DNA from: Aplidium turbinatum
Lineage: Eukaryota > Chordata > Ascidiacea > Aplousobranchia > Polyclinidae
DNA: 64,000 nucleotides
Reading direction: 5' to 3'
Assembly (NCBI GenBank): GCA_918807975.1
Contig: OU964932.1
Span: 2,046,001-2,110,000, forward strand
Of the stretch, positions 42,601 through 54,600 are shown piece after piece. The notes under the pieces are model-generated. The model saw only the letters and a program-made list of their open reading frames with translations. It searched no databases and had not been told where the DNA came from. The stretch's first letter is position 1. Every line of letters starts with the position of its first letter. Position numbers and translations under genes: made by a program.

Positions 42601-45600
42601 CCCTCTGCTAATTCAGCAATTTCACATAGAAGCAGTGACGCTAGAAACCTGAGATTTCTTGACTTTTACTTTTTTTTCTTGCCCCAACTTTTAATCCCGA
42701 TTATGTTGGTATCGGATAATTGTGAAGTTCACAATAAACCTTTTGTCACAGCCAGTTATGAAATGCAAGAAATTTGCTGATATTCAATAGCTTGATTGAC
42801 AGTTTACTATTAGCGTGCGGTTTCATTTTGTGTTTGTTAATCATAACGCGACGGCGCTAAAATTCCATTCTGTACCCAGGCAGCAAAATCCGTCATTTTT
42901 ACATTGATTCAACGTCGATTTTGCTGTCTGGGTAAAGAGACGGTCTCTGACGCGATATGAGTCATTCTTCGCTGGCAGACAATAATTAGGAAGGTGATTT
43001 GTTATTTGCGCAAATTGCTTTGTAGTGCAAAAAGTGCATGGAATACTGTTTGCACAGAAGCGGAAAAAGAAAATTGATGAAATTCTGTGTTCAATACAAG
43101 AAGACTTTCAAAATAAAATGTGAACTGAGAAATTTGACCAAGAAATGGAGAAAATAGGTCAAAAACTGAGTCTTTATCACCTTTTCTACCTAAAATACAC
43201 AATCACGAATATATTTTGCGAAATAAATTGATTGAAGTGATAGATAAGGCTTTTGACCAATAGGGTGCGGTGAAAAATTAAAATTTTTGAATTTCAACAA
43301 AAAGTATGTCTTAAATGGTGGCCCTACACCTAAAAACATGTCTGATGGTGTTTTGGAGTTGTTGCTCCCCTAACTGTCCGTGCAACTTTGGAAAGCTGTA
43401 TGCGGGGGCCCCAAAATCATAAAAAATAGCATAACTCATGATCCATGTGTCGTAGAAAGTTAATTTTTGGCTCTGTGGAATCAGAAACACCATGTTTCTA
43501 TTTGTTCCAAGAGAACTTTTAGCTCTAAGAGCAATAAAATTTAAGTTATGCTCAAATATCTAAATTTGAGACATATTGTGGGCAAAAATATCACAAAATT
43601 GCCAACAAGTTTGGACAAACCAATGACTAAATTTAAACAAGAAAAATTTTCATTTTTGTCATATGTGTCAGTGCTTGACTGTTGAGCTTACACTTCAAAT
43701 TTCGATAATGGAGCATTGGCTTATAGTATACTGTACAAAACAATGATGCAAATTTGTGTATGATGCGCTCAAATACTTTGGGACAAGAAACTCTGTAGTT
43801 TGGGCTAATTACCAGTACTTAAGCTAAGCTCTTTAAATGTCATTTGACTAATCAACGTGTGGGACATTAATCATAAGCAATACATTACACAATCATAAGC
43901 AGTTCTGCCATGGCATCGAAACAGTGACAGACTTCTGTTATCTGGGTGATCGGATAAATGGAAGTGGTGGATGCGACGCAGCGGTGACAACAAGGGCAAG
44001 ATTGGGCTAGGCAAAGTTCAGGGAATGTGGGGAAATGTTGTATGGCAGAAAATTTTCACTAAGGACGAAAGGAAAGTATATCGGAACTGTGTGCGGCCTG
44101 CAATGCTATATGGTAGCGAGACATGGATATTGAGATAGAGTGAACTGGCAATCCTGAGAAGAACGGAAAAGGTCAATGGTGAGAGCAATGTGTGGGGTGA
44201 AAACGAGAAGGGAAAAAAGGTCTGAAGAATTGTTGGATATGCTAGAGATGAGAGAGACCATAGACCAACTGGCAAGGGCAAATGGAGTAAGATGGTATGG
44301 ACATGTGATAAGGAGGGAGGAGGGAAGTTTTCTTAGAAAGGCACTAGATCTAAAGGTGGATGGGAAGAGGAAACGCGGTCGTCCAAGAAGAACGTGGAAA
44401 CAACAAGTGAAGGATGAATTTAAAAAAGTCGGACTGAAGGAGGAAGATGCAAGGGACAGGGTGAAATGGAGAAAAAGATTAAAACAATTGCTGCGCGGAA
44501 ACAATCGGCCACCCCCACTAGTGGGGAACAAACCGACGATGGATGATGATGATGAAGCAGTGCATCAGGACACACAATACGATGTGTTGTCAAATTTTTT
44601 TCTAAGAGAGTTTGTCGACAGTAAATTGATGCTTAGTATGAAACTTTTTCATAAGTTTTCTTGATTTGATTCGCTGGCGTATCATGTCATCTCGTTTTTC
44701 AAAACCAGCTACTGCTCCAGCAGCTTCAGTAACAAGCTTGACATGTCTCTCTACTCTTTGATTGTAACAGGGATGCTTTAAACTCAAAGGGCTGTCAAAC
44801 AGCACGTTTAAATCAGCATCACTTAAGTCCTTGACAGCAGGTGGCTCTGTGATGCTTTCGAGTGCCAAATCAGTAAGTTCATGATATGACATTGCCTTGA
44901 CATTAAGTTTTGGTAAAACAAATTTTCGAATTGCTTGTTTGGAATTATCAACATCTTCAACAATCACATCTTCTTCTTCTCGATGCCATTCAGAAACTTT
45001 TCCCAATGTAGAGCCATTTTGTAATGCTCGTATTTTATTTACACCCAATCTTCGAATATCATCATCCTCGTCACACAACATTGCAAGCAAGATGTTTTTG
45101 TGGTGGCCAAAATAAGCATTTCTTTGAAGAGTTTTCAAGGCCTCATCTTTTACTTGCTGATTTGAAAATTTGATAACACGCTGCAACATTCTGAAGATAT
45201 TCTTGCTGCCATCAGAAATCTTGTTGTTCAGTTTGATGTCCAACCAAGAAGAAAAATATACTTTCAAACAAAATTCAGCCAAAACTCTAAGGTTCTTGGA
45301 TGGTGTTGAAGTTGAAACATATCTTCGAAGAATTCTACATCCAAAAATTAACCACCGAGAGTGCACGATAGGTCCTACTTTCATAAATCTCAAATCTTCA
45401 TCCACTTCTCCTAAAATGATGCACCAACAAATTCTGTAAGCGTAGAATTGGTCTGAACTTAGATCATCAGTAACGTCATTTGGTAAAGTCGGGAAAGTGA
45501 AATATGGAAGTGGCTGAAACTCTGCAATAGGCCATTCGAAAACTGAACCGCCAATTTCTTTTCCAATTGCACCTGAAAAGCTGTCAGGACTTTTTGTGCA

Positions 45601-48600
45601 ACCATCTAGTAAGGAGAAAACATGTCGTAATGGCAGTTCATTGCAATGAAGTAAACAAATTACCCACTGCAATGGGCGTTGAAGGTGTCTCTCCAGGTTT
45701 ACAATACAGCCATTGATATTGCCCGTGTTCACAGCAGTTCCATCAGAACCAGTAATTTTCAGTTTATGCTCCAGATCAGTTCCTGACAAGACATTATACA
45801 AATTTTCAGCAAGTGTTTATCCTTTACTATTGCTTGTTGTAAAGTGTGTCAAATAAACTTCCTCTGGCTCACCCACAACAACGTAGTGTTCTTCCAGTTT
45901 TGTAGACATTGAAGTTTTTCCGGTTTGTTCTTTTACCAAGGTTAGAGTTAAATCCTTTCTGCCATCAAAATAAATTGCATCAACCAGCTGAAAAAAGTTC
46001 TCTTCGTTTACTCTGATTTCTGAACTTTCCTCGTTCTCTTGGGCACTGAAATTCGATTTTTACGCGTAACTTAAATTCTATTGCTCTTAGAGTTAAAAGT
46101 TCTCTTGGAACAAATAGAAACATGGTGTTTCTGATTCCATAGAGCCAAAAACTAACTTTCTACGACACATGGATCATGAGTTATGCTATTTTTTATGATT
46201 TTGGGGCCCCCGCATACAGCTTTCCAAGGTTGCACGGACAGTTAGGGGTGCAACAACTCCAAAACACCATCATACATGTTTTTAGGTGTAGGGCCACCAT
46301 TTAAGACATACTTTTTGTTGAAATTCTAAAATTTTAATTTTTCACCGCACCCTATTGACCAACATACTTTCTCCCGTTGTTATTTGATATAAGCCGACGG
46401 AGTAACTAGCAATAAGAGAGACGTATGCAGGTCTATGCCAGATGGCTGATGGTCTCGGCCAGTAACTCTTGCCGCCAAAAGGAAGCAGTAACAGATACGG
46501 TTAATCTAATTTTCATTTTCGAAGTTATTTTTATACATTTACAATCATTTCATACATTACTCAAGTTACAAACAGCTGCATATAGGGAGTTAGCTAAAAT
46601 TAACCTTCAAAATAAGATGACTCAGTGGTTACGTTTTACTTGCAAGTTTTCTTTGTGTTAAAACTGTCTGCAAAAAACAAAACGTTGATAATCCATTATT
46701 GATAAATGTGAAAATTTTCCTTATAAAAGAGCAATGCTTTAAAGCAGTGATTCTCAACCAAGACCCATGGGCCGCATGCGGGGCTTAACCATTCTTCCTA
46801 CGACCCTCAACAATGCAGCAAAATATTATTTGTGCTGGAAGAACTGCCCAAAATGGCGCGAACAAATGTTGGTTACATAACTTGCGTGCCAGCAAAGAAA
46901 TTGCTTTGAAACCACGTTTCACGGATACAGAGCAATTAGTTTATCAGGGAAGTTACGCCAGATTTTTACATTTGCGAGCAATTTCTCACTTTGCGTTTCA
47001 TTCAAGATACAACAAAAGTGATAGGCTATATATATGTTGATGATAATATTTGCAATAGCCTACCTACAGCAATAGACGTAACCACCACCCTCCAATGATA
47101 CTCAGCTGGAGCTGCTAGATTTACAGTCAGATGTGAAGCTGACACAAGCATTCAAATGTGATCATCTACTTTTGGAGTCGCCCCAGAGGGAAGTATCCTC
47201 ACTTGATAGCCAATGCACAGAAAAAGTGCCTCTGCAATTGGTTCAACATAACTTACGTGTGTGAAGCAGCTTTCAGCAAAACGATTAGAATTAAATCCAA
47301 ATATTACAACCGATTAACGAACCATAATTTCAACCGGCTTTTGAGTACTGCATCTTTCAATATTGCCCTCGTTTTAAGAAACTTATTAAAAGTCAAAGCC
47401 AACATTAAGTTTCACATTAAACTGCATTTTTTCTGTTGCGATCCTTTACAAAATTTAGGTTTTGAACTTGGCCTCTGTGCTGAAAAAAAGTTGAGAACCA
47501 CTTGTTTTGAGCAAGTTTTGTAAAAGTTTAATTGCAAAGATTTAGTGATGAATAAATGAACATACAAACCTAAAAAATTGTTTATTCCAAGATGATGTTA
47601 AATCCAAGCAGGCTTTTTATACAAACGTGCATGGCCACCTTTTTACAACGTCGCTATTTGCATGATGTTATATTTCAGACAATATCCTTTTAGTAATTTT
47701 GCGTGTTATAAGTCACCAAGCATTGCATTATAACAACCGTGTCCAGAAGGTTAAAATCTTTTTTTTGAGTTAACTTGACAATTTTTTTTTGACTGTTACA
47801 GGCCAGACAGAACAGCCCCTCGAACGCCCACTGACGGCAAGACCTGTATCATGCTTCCCCTGTTTCAGAGTTCCAGCAATGGGGCCCCGTTCAAGCCTTT
47901 CCACGGCAATCTCAAGTATCCAACAATTAGAGGATTACTAAAAATTACAGGTAGGAAGTTTGTTTGTGGTTTTACGAGTAACAGTAATTATTCAACCTCC
48001 ATTGCATTTAGACAATCACAGAGGACATGACATGGGATGGAAGTTGTTTATGACGCGGTTTTGCTCGTCCGGTGTCTATTAATTTGTTTACAGTGTGCCA
48101 GGGACACACTGCATGTTTGAGTATGAAAAGAGTGGTATAATCATTAGGCTACAATATAGCAAATTATATGCACAATAATTTAAACACGCGGTATGACAAG
48201 GTTTGAGTCGAAATATTGTTAAAGTCATAAAAATTGTATTGTGAAAGTCATTTCCTTTTATCGTCATATCTGAGTTGTCTTATTGGGTAAATGCCTATAC
48301 TTTAAAATACAGCTATGTTTGTTTCTAACGCAATGCAGCATGTACAGCTGGGGCTGCAAAACTGGCTGACCCCTACCAGCGGGGACAAACACAAGGCCCC
48401 ATCTACTAAAGAAGGGGCAAATGGCTGATGATGATAATAATGATGATGTAATGTAAAAGACTATGAAAGAGGAAATTGAATAGTAATTTTGTTTTTATAA
48501 TACGGGATATCGTAGTTGTTCGCCTGAGTGCTTTTTTAACAATGGCTTAAGCATTCAAACAATTGTAATTGTTGTTTCTCGTTGTAAACTTAGGTTCTTT

Positions 48601-51600
48601 CCTACCATTAGTTATGGACGCTCTTGGCTTACGCCGATTGAGCACTTTATTGGAGGCACCTTGCTATGCATTGCGCAAAGCTCACTGCTTGCAGTTTGAG
48701 CATTTTGGCAAGGTTGGCAGTAATACCATTATTCTATTTGAATAAGAACCTTCTGATGATCCTTTTAGGTGAAACAGGCTGTCAAGGGTTTAGATCAGTG
48801 TTTCTTAAACAGGTGAATGGTTCATCCCAGGGTGAATAAAATTTGTGCAGGGGTGAACCAAACAAAAGGGGTAAACCGTCAGTGTCACGATTTCTTTCTA
48901 TCTCTTACCAGGAAAAAGACTTGGAAAGGTTCAATGACGTAGTTTAATGGGTCAAACCGAAAAGCAGTCAATTAAATGTCGAATAATTCTACTAGTGAAA
49001 TGATAATCTGACTTCTTGAAGGACTTTAACGAACGGCTTCTCAAATAACTCTAATTTCGAACACAATTTATATCAGCACCAATTCTCATCTACTTGTATT
49101 CAATTACTTCAAGTCTCAATCACCAATAATTTCTGCATCAACTACCAATCCACAACTCATAGCACAACTCTCATAATCATAATAATAATAATAATAAACA
49201 TTACACAAACTACACCACTATTTATAGTTGGTTGTTCAGTCCAGTAACTTCGAGAAGGTTACGTAAGGTTACATCATAAAGAACCATTGTTCTATCAAGC
49301 AGCATTTAAATGTAAACAACAGAAGTTTCTAGAATGTCACGTAGGGAAAATGATTCCAGAAAACACGTTTTACATAATACAGATTTTGTAATCAGAGGTT
49401 ACTTCAGGTCATAACCGATAATAACACATCGCACCAGAATTCTACAACCAAAACAACACGCTCGTTGAAGATACAAAGCAAGCCATCGTGAGACATTGCA
49501 CCTTGATTGTGACAGTCAGAAATGGATGATAGCTTACGAACAGGGCGAATATTCCGGGTGTTCAACCTGTTCAGTGAACAAATGAGAATTTCCGAAAACA
49601 AAATCAATTCTAAGTTTTTCATGATTTAATCAAAACTAATTGTTCTTTTTATAAATTTCAATATTTTTTTTATAAACATTAAATAAAAATATATAACAAA
49701 AATATTTTGTTATATATAGACGAGATAGTTTTATCATATCACGAGCAGGCCTGGAAAAATAGGGAATCCGGGAATGACATTTCCGGGAAATTTGTCGATT
49801 CGCGAAAATTTTTTCCTTAAAAATCACGTTACTAACGTTTTTCATTCACCGTCATCGTAATTTGCTGGCACACTGCAGTTCCGACTCAGATTCGTATCAC
49901 TGCGTATTTACAACCTCCAACTGGTACCTCAGAGCTGAGCATGTTCTTAGCTCAATTGCACAAATATATTGCAGTAGTCCGCCCGAAAGCGTCGTAAAAA
50001 GCATGGGAATTGGGAAGTGTCGTTGAAAAAATTCGAAATGTTTGCGGAGGTACAAAAACTTGATCACGTTGCTCGGCTTCATATGCCTATGGTTCAACAA
50101 GACAAACTCTCTACCGAAGCTCTACAAAAACATCCACAAATAAAAAAATAAATAAAGACATTAGCGACAAGCTGCTCATTCACTGGAATGGGCCACACAT
50201 AAGCAAGTGTAATAGCATCGTGAAACAGGCTCTTAATCTAAATTTCAAAGGAAAACCATGGCATTTTAGTACTAATGACGTTCACTCGAAAATGTACCAA
50301 GTGTCTGCTGTGGTATATAGACCAAACAACAAGAAATCGTCACCATCCTTTATGTTCCGGTAGTGAATTTGTATTAATTTCGCATGGGCAAAACTTGCTT
50401 GCGGTTTCTTTGATTTACAAAAACAGCTGTTTTGGCGTCGTAATTTTGATTTTGTTGTCAAATTAATTAATGCATTTCGTTATTCTTCGTGCAGCGGACT
50501 GGTTGTTTTGTAGGTTACAGAAGTAATTTTCGCATTGTCTTGTGTTCTCACTCAGCGAAACTTGTTGTGCATTCAGCCGTCTGGCCGTTTTTTGTGCCAT
50601 ATGCCTATATCGCTTTTTGTAATTGATTACTGGTATTTGCTATTCATGCACAATGCACATACTATCAACCCGTTCGAGCATGAAGTGTTGTTATTGTCAA
50701 CTTGTCAAGTACCGCACGTAACAAGCGGCTCGTGATGTCGTATTATTGTTTCATGACATTCACACGGTGACTCAGTGAGTCAGTGGATCTAAGGTTTAAG
50801 CATGTGGTGTCTAATTTATTAAGCCTATTAGGCTATTGTTGTTCCAATTTATTCCGATCAAAGTGGGCACATCAGACACAAACAGTGAGCCATGCCTGCT
50901 TACGAATAAAATACGATACCAAGACTGTTTATTGGAACTATGAAGCTACAGATGGACGTCTATAATATATTTTTTGCGTGAGGCTTTTCGCCAGAAAACT
51001 AAACTGTGTAATTATAACATCATTATCGTGATTATAAACCGCAGAAAATTTCTTCGCTAAAAAATTCCCAGGAAGCTAAACATTTTTTCCAACCCTGATC
51101 ATGAGACCAGGGTGAATGAAATCTGGAGATAGATGCTAGGGGTGAACAAAACTAAAAAAGTTTAAGAAGCACTGGTTTAGATAGTAATAACTATACTTGA
51201 TTTAATTCGCTCTGCTTTGCTTTTTGCTTGGCAACTCAATTCATTCAATTTATTTTTCTTTGTCAGAATGCAAAAGAAATGATATTGTGAAAAAGAAATA
51301 CAGTAACAAAACTAACAAAAGGAAAAGGTGGCAAAACCTTAATGGTTTAAGACGTGCATGAAAGGATCTAATATTGCGGTATATGCATCAATAAATATAG
51401 TTAAGCACGGCCACCAAACCTGATACTTTAAAATAAGTTGATGAATTAGTTAAGAATCAGTCGCCTCCTCGTTCCTGGAACAACTGGAGCGCCAATTCTT
51501 AACCCTATTCGGACTAAGCTATTTTTGTGAGGTAATGGCCTGACGTGTGGACTTATTCCATCCACACTTTCATTTGCTAATAACTTTTGATATAAAAACG

Positions 51601-54600
51601 TTACGAGGTTGCTTTTTTCGCAAAGTTAAAGCAAAATTATTGACATACTGGTTAAAATTTTAAGTGGACACACATACTCTACCAGTTTTTTGCTATTGCT
51701 TTTTTGCTAAAAGTAGTCATTTTTTTTTAATTTTTCTGATGTCTCCGTCATAATCTCCTGAAATCGCTAATATCTTCGTTAAAGGCACACGGTCCAGTCA
51801 TGCATGTAATCCGAAATGGTCAGCAGTCATGTAGGTCACGCAGTAAATCTTGGAAAGCACAAAACGATACAAATGTTTGCTAACTTGCTTGTACAAGATG
51901 ATAAAGTTTTTCAGATGACCTGGCAATTTTAGGAGTAGGGTGTCAAAAACTGCTGATAACCAAAAAACTATACCACATAAAAATATCATTTTATTACTAA
52001 AACAAAGATGAATAATTTTTAGGAAAAGTCATAATACTTCAGCTAATTTGAGCCAGTAACTTTTACTTAATCGATGAAATTTTTAGTATGGACGGAACCC
52101 GTCCACCCGTTAGTCCGAATAGGGTTAAAGCAATGAGAACACGACTGAACCCAACATCACAAAAACAAACTAATATACACAGTTACACACACATATTGAA
52201 ATTACGTAACGGACTATCAAAACAAGGACTATTTACAGATTTCATACAGAAAAAAAGTGTTCGCAGCAACGATATTAAGTAGCCTATATATTGCAGAACA
52301 AATACATAATATGGCAGCTCATTATCAAGATAAAATAGTTAAAAAAGCTTTGTTTTTTAAATTAATTTCCTGCACATGTAAGAGAATAAGAAGCATGATG
52401 ATATAGCAGCGTGTTTTTGGTATTTCTAATAAGAGTTGAATCATCTTTATAGCATCAATGAGGGATGGAGTGTTTTTGGTATCGCTAATGAGAGGTGGAG
52501 ATTCTTTGGTAGTGCCGATGAAGGATGTAGTGTCTGAGTTGTTTCAAGCATCTTTTCCAAACCAACCTAAATAATAATCTTACGAAAAGTCAAGCGATCC
52601 TCTGAACGAACATAATAGCTTATAATAATCAGGGAGTAGTTAGATGCAAGCTGGTAGTAACTTAGTGATATATTCTTATCTGGCAAATATTAAATTATAC
52701 AAAATGGTATAGTAGCTTATTCATGGAAGAGTACAGATAGTAATCATCATCCTTATCCGGTCGGGGGTAATATATAAGATATATTATACATATAGTAAGA
52801 TATGTTAATGTATAATATAGTAATACAGTATATGATATGTAGGATAAATTTACAAAAGTGGCATTTGGAAAGGCATGCTATACCAGGATATGAGGCATTG
52901 AGCACTTTTTGTAGTATTAATAGTTTTCATTGTTTATATATGCATATATATAGCGAAACATGTCAATGACTTGTTCGAAAAGTAATTGATAAAGTTGATC
53001 ATATCTTTTGTAATCCACACAATTCTACAATGACGTGGACAAAGTAATATTCCAAAACACTTTGATTAGATTGAAAACTTTCCTTACAAAAACTGCAGAA
53101 TATCCAATATAATCATCGTGATGTTAAGTTGGCTGCGCCTCATCTATACTTTTTACATTGCGACCTCAGGTCTTCACGCCCAGAGCTACAAATCCCACAG
53201 CGACGGTACAAGAGATGTTGTTTTCTACACCAACCCCGCGAATGAGGACATCTTCCACCCCACCATCATCCAGGGATCTACTATTTTAGACGTGGAAGAC
53301 GCGAGCAAAGTTTTCTTTAATCGTCCAAGTCTAAAGTTAGTGAACAGTCAGTTTACTGTACTTGCGAGTATTACGACCAATCGGCGGATTGCGAGATGGT
53401 TTCTAGGCAGCACCTCGACTAAAAAACCACAAAATTATTCGCTGCTGCCAGTTCTTTATGCATTGTTATGTGTTCTATTGCGTAATTACTCGATTTTTTC
53501 TTCTCGTGCTGGAAGGGCAAATAAAACACATTTCTTTCTCTCATCAAAACCAACCAAATATAAGCAGTTGTGCGGGCAAGCACAGCAATTTTTAACCCCT
53601 GTGCCTTGCGCCTGTAAGAAAAGGAATCGTACCAACCGTGACCGTAGCCATGATAATCTATAAACTAAGTAGTCTAACTGCATTAACAATGAAATTCAGT
53701 GTAGTCCCGAAATATCGTGAACCTGGAGTTGTAAAAAGTAGGCCCTCTACCTCAGAAGCTCAATCAAAGAAGAATAAGAAATCCCGGTTCAATATTGTTG
53801 AGCTACAGTATCTCAAACTGGGTGACTTCAATTTTTAAACCTTTTTCTAGGAAAATTAACCCATCGGACTGCGTTGATATGGAGTGCGACGGGATGAAGA
53901 AGGTTTTGATTAAGGACCTGGATGGAGGCTTCCTGGGAGGAAGAGGGGCGGTGGTTCCCCAGGTAGCTTCATACCGATGTCAAAGTCTTTGTATTATAAT
54001 TAACTTGAGTTGATAAGGTGGCGTTATTTTTAATGTAAAACTATGTAGGGGAAAGGTGTGTATTTTGAACCCCTTAAAGAAAAATTAGCACAACTCAGCC
54101 AACTTCCGGTCAATGTGTATTATTTTTTCCCCAGATTCAGTCTAGGTACTTGCAAACCAGTGTAGAAAATATAAATCACACACAATACAAAAATACAGAA
54201 TAATTAAGCAATAAAAAATGTTCAAAAATGGTCCAAATTACACATATGGTGTGTATTTTGGACCATTGGGGTGTGTATTTTGGACCATTGGAGTATGTAA
54301 TTTCAACTGAAGTTGCTTGAGGTCTTCGAAATGAAACTTCTGGATGACGGTTCAAGAATCCCTTAAGCCAATCTTTTTCAGCCAGACCCTTTTCACTGTT
54401 GAAGCGGGTATTGATATTATTGGCAGACGCAATGTCATATGCAAGCTTTCTTAAATCTATGGCCCCTAAACCATAAAATCTTCACTCCATTTCCAAAACA
54501 TGTTTGACCAGTTGATCTTCAATATTTTCGGGAAGATCAAGTTGTCGACCAATGGTTTTTGACACTTGTGTAGCATATTTATTGGTAGCGTGTTATGGAC

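Larger units (their letters stand above)
43261..46354 (-). mobile_element. TIR DNA transposon, TAGGG ends, 8-bp TSD, class unassigned
   Basis: Terminal inverted repeats of about 285 bases start TAGGGTGCGGTGAAAAATTA; flanking 8-bp duplication TTGACCAA is perfect (43253-43260 and 46355-46362). A 399-codon minus-strand frame (44602-45801) is its main protein. The 8-bp duplication and TAGGG ends suit hAT, but the protein does not look like a hAT transposase, so P-like or other 8-bp-TSD superfamilies remain open. A LINE 3' end (43880-44556) has inserted between the left end and the gene. Confidence 0.85.
48731..51238 (+). mobile_element. Spliced-leader-headed repeat, copy split by a hAT insertion
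   Basis: Begins ATTCTATTTGAATAAG (48731-48746), then AACCTTCTGATGATCC, TTTTAGGTGAAACAGGCTGT, GGGTTTAGAT; it resumes at 51183 with AGTAATAACTATACTTGATT and AATTCGCTCTGCTTTGC before diverging near 51238. The first 16 bases equal the Ciona spliced leader. Other copies are at 59028-59204 (minus, complete 5' end), 57365-57570, 52885-52960 (3' half) and 37930-38080. Bases upstream differ between the two complete 5' ends, so the unit starts at leader base 1. Confidence 0.8.

Noticed and set aside
42592-42780. Open frame in the large intron, MVSPSANSAISHRSSDARNL
   Set aside because: No similarity recognised, no splice sites in phase, and the conserved exons on either side join without it.
48731-48750. 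Spliced-leader RNA gene
   Set aside because: The 16-mer is not followed by a GTAAG donor or an Sm-site region, and the same downstream body recurs in other copies, so it is a repeat, not an SL RNA gene.
53118-53335. Open frame starting MMLSWLRLIYTFYIATSGLHA that looks like a secreted protein with a signal peptide
   Set aside because: The part before 53170 is intron. The acceptor at 53168-53169 and the phase-1 join to the exon ending at 47950 give ITG-LHAQSYKSH, matching human fibrocystin-L; the signal-like segment is chance.
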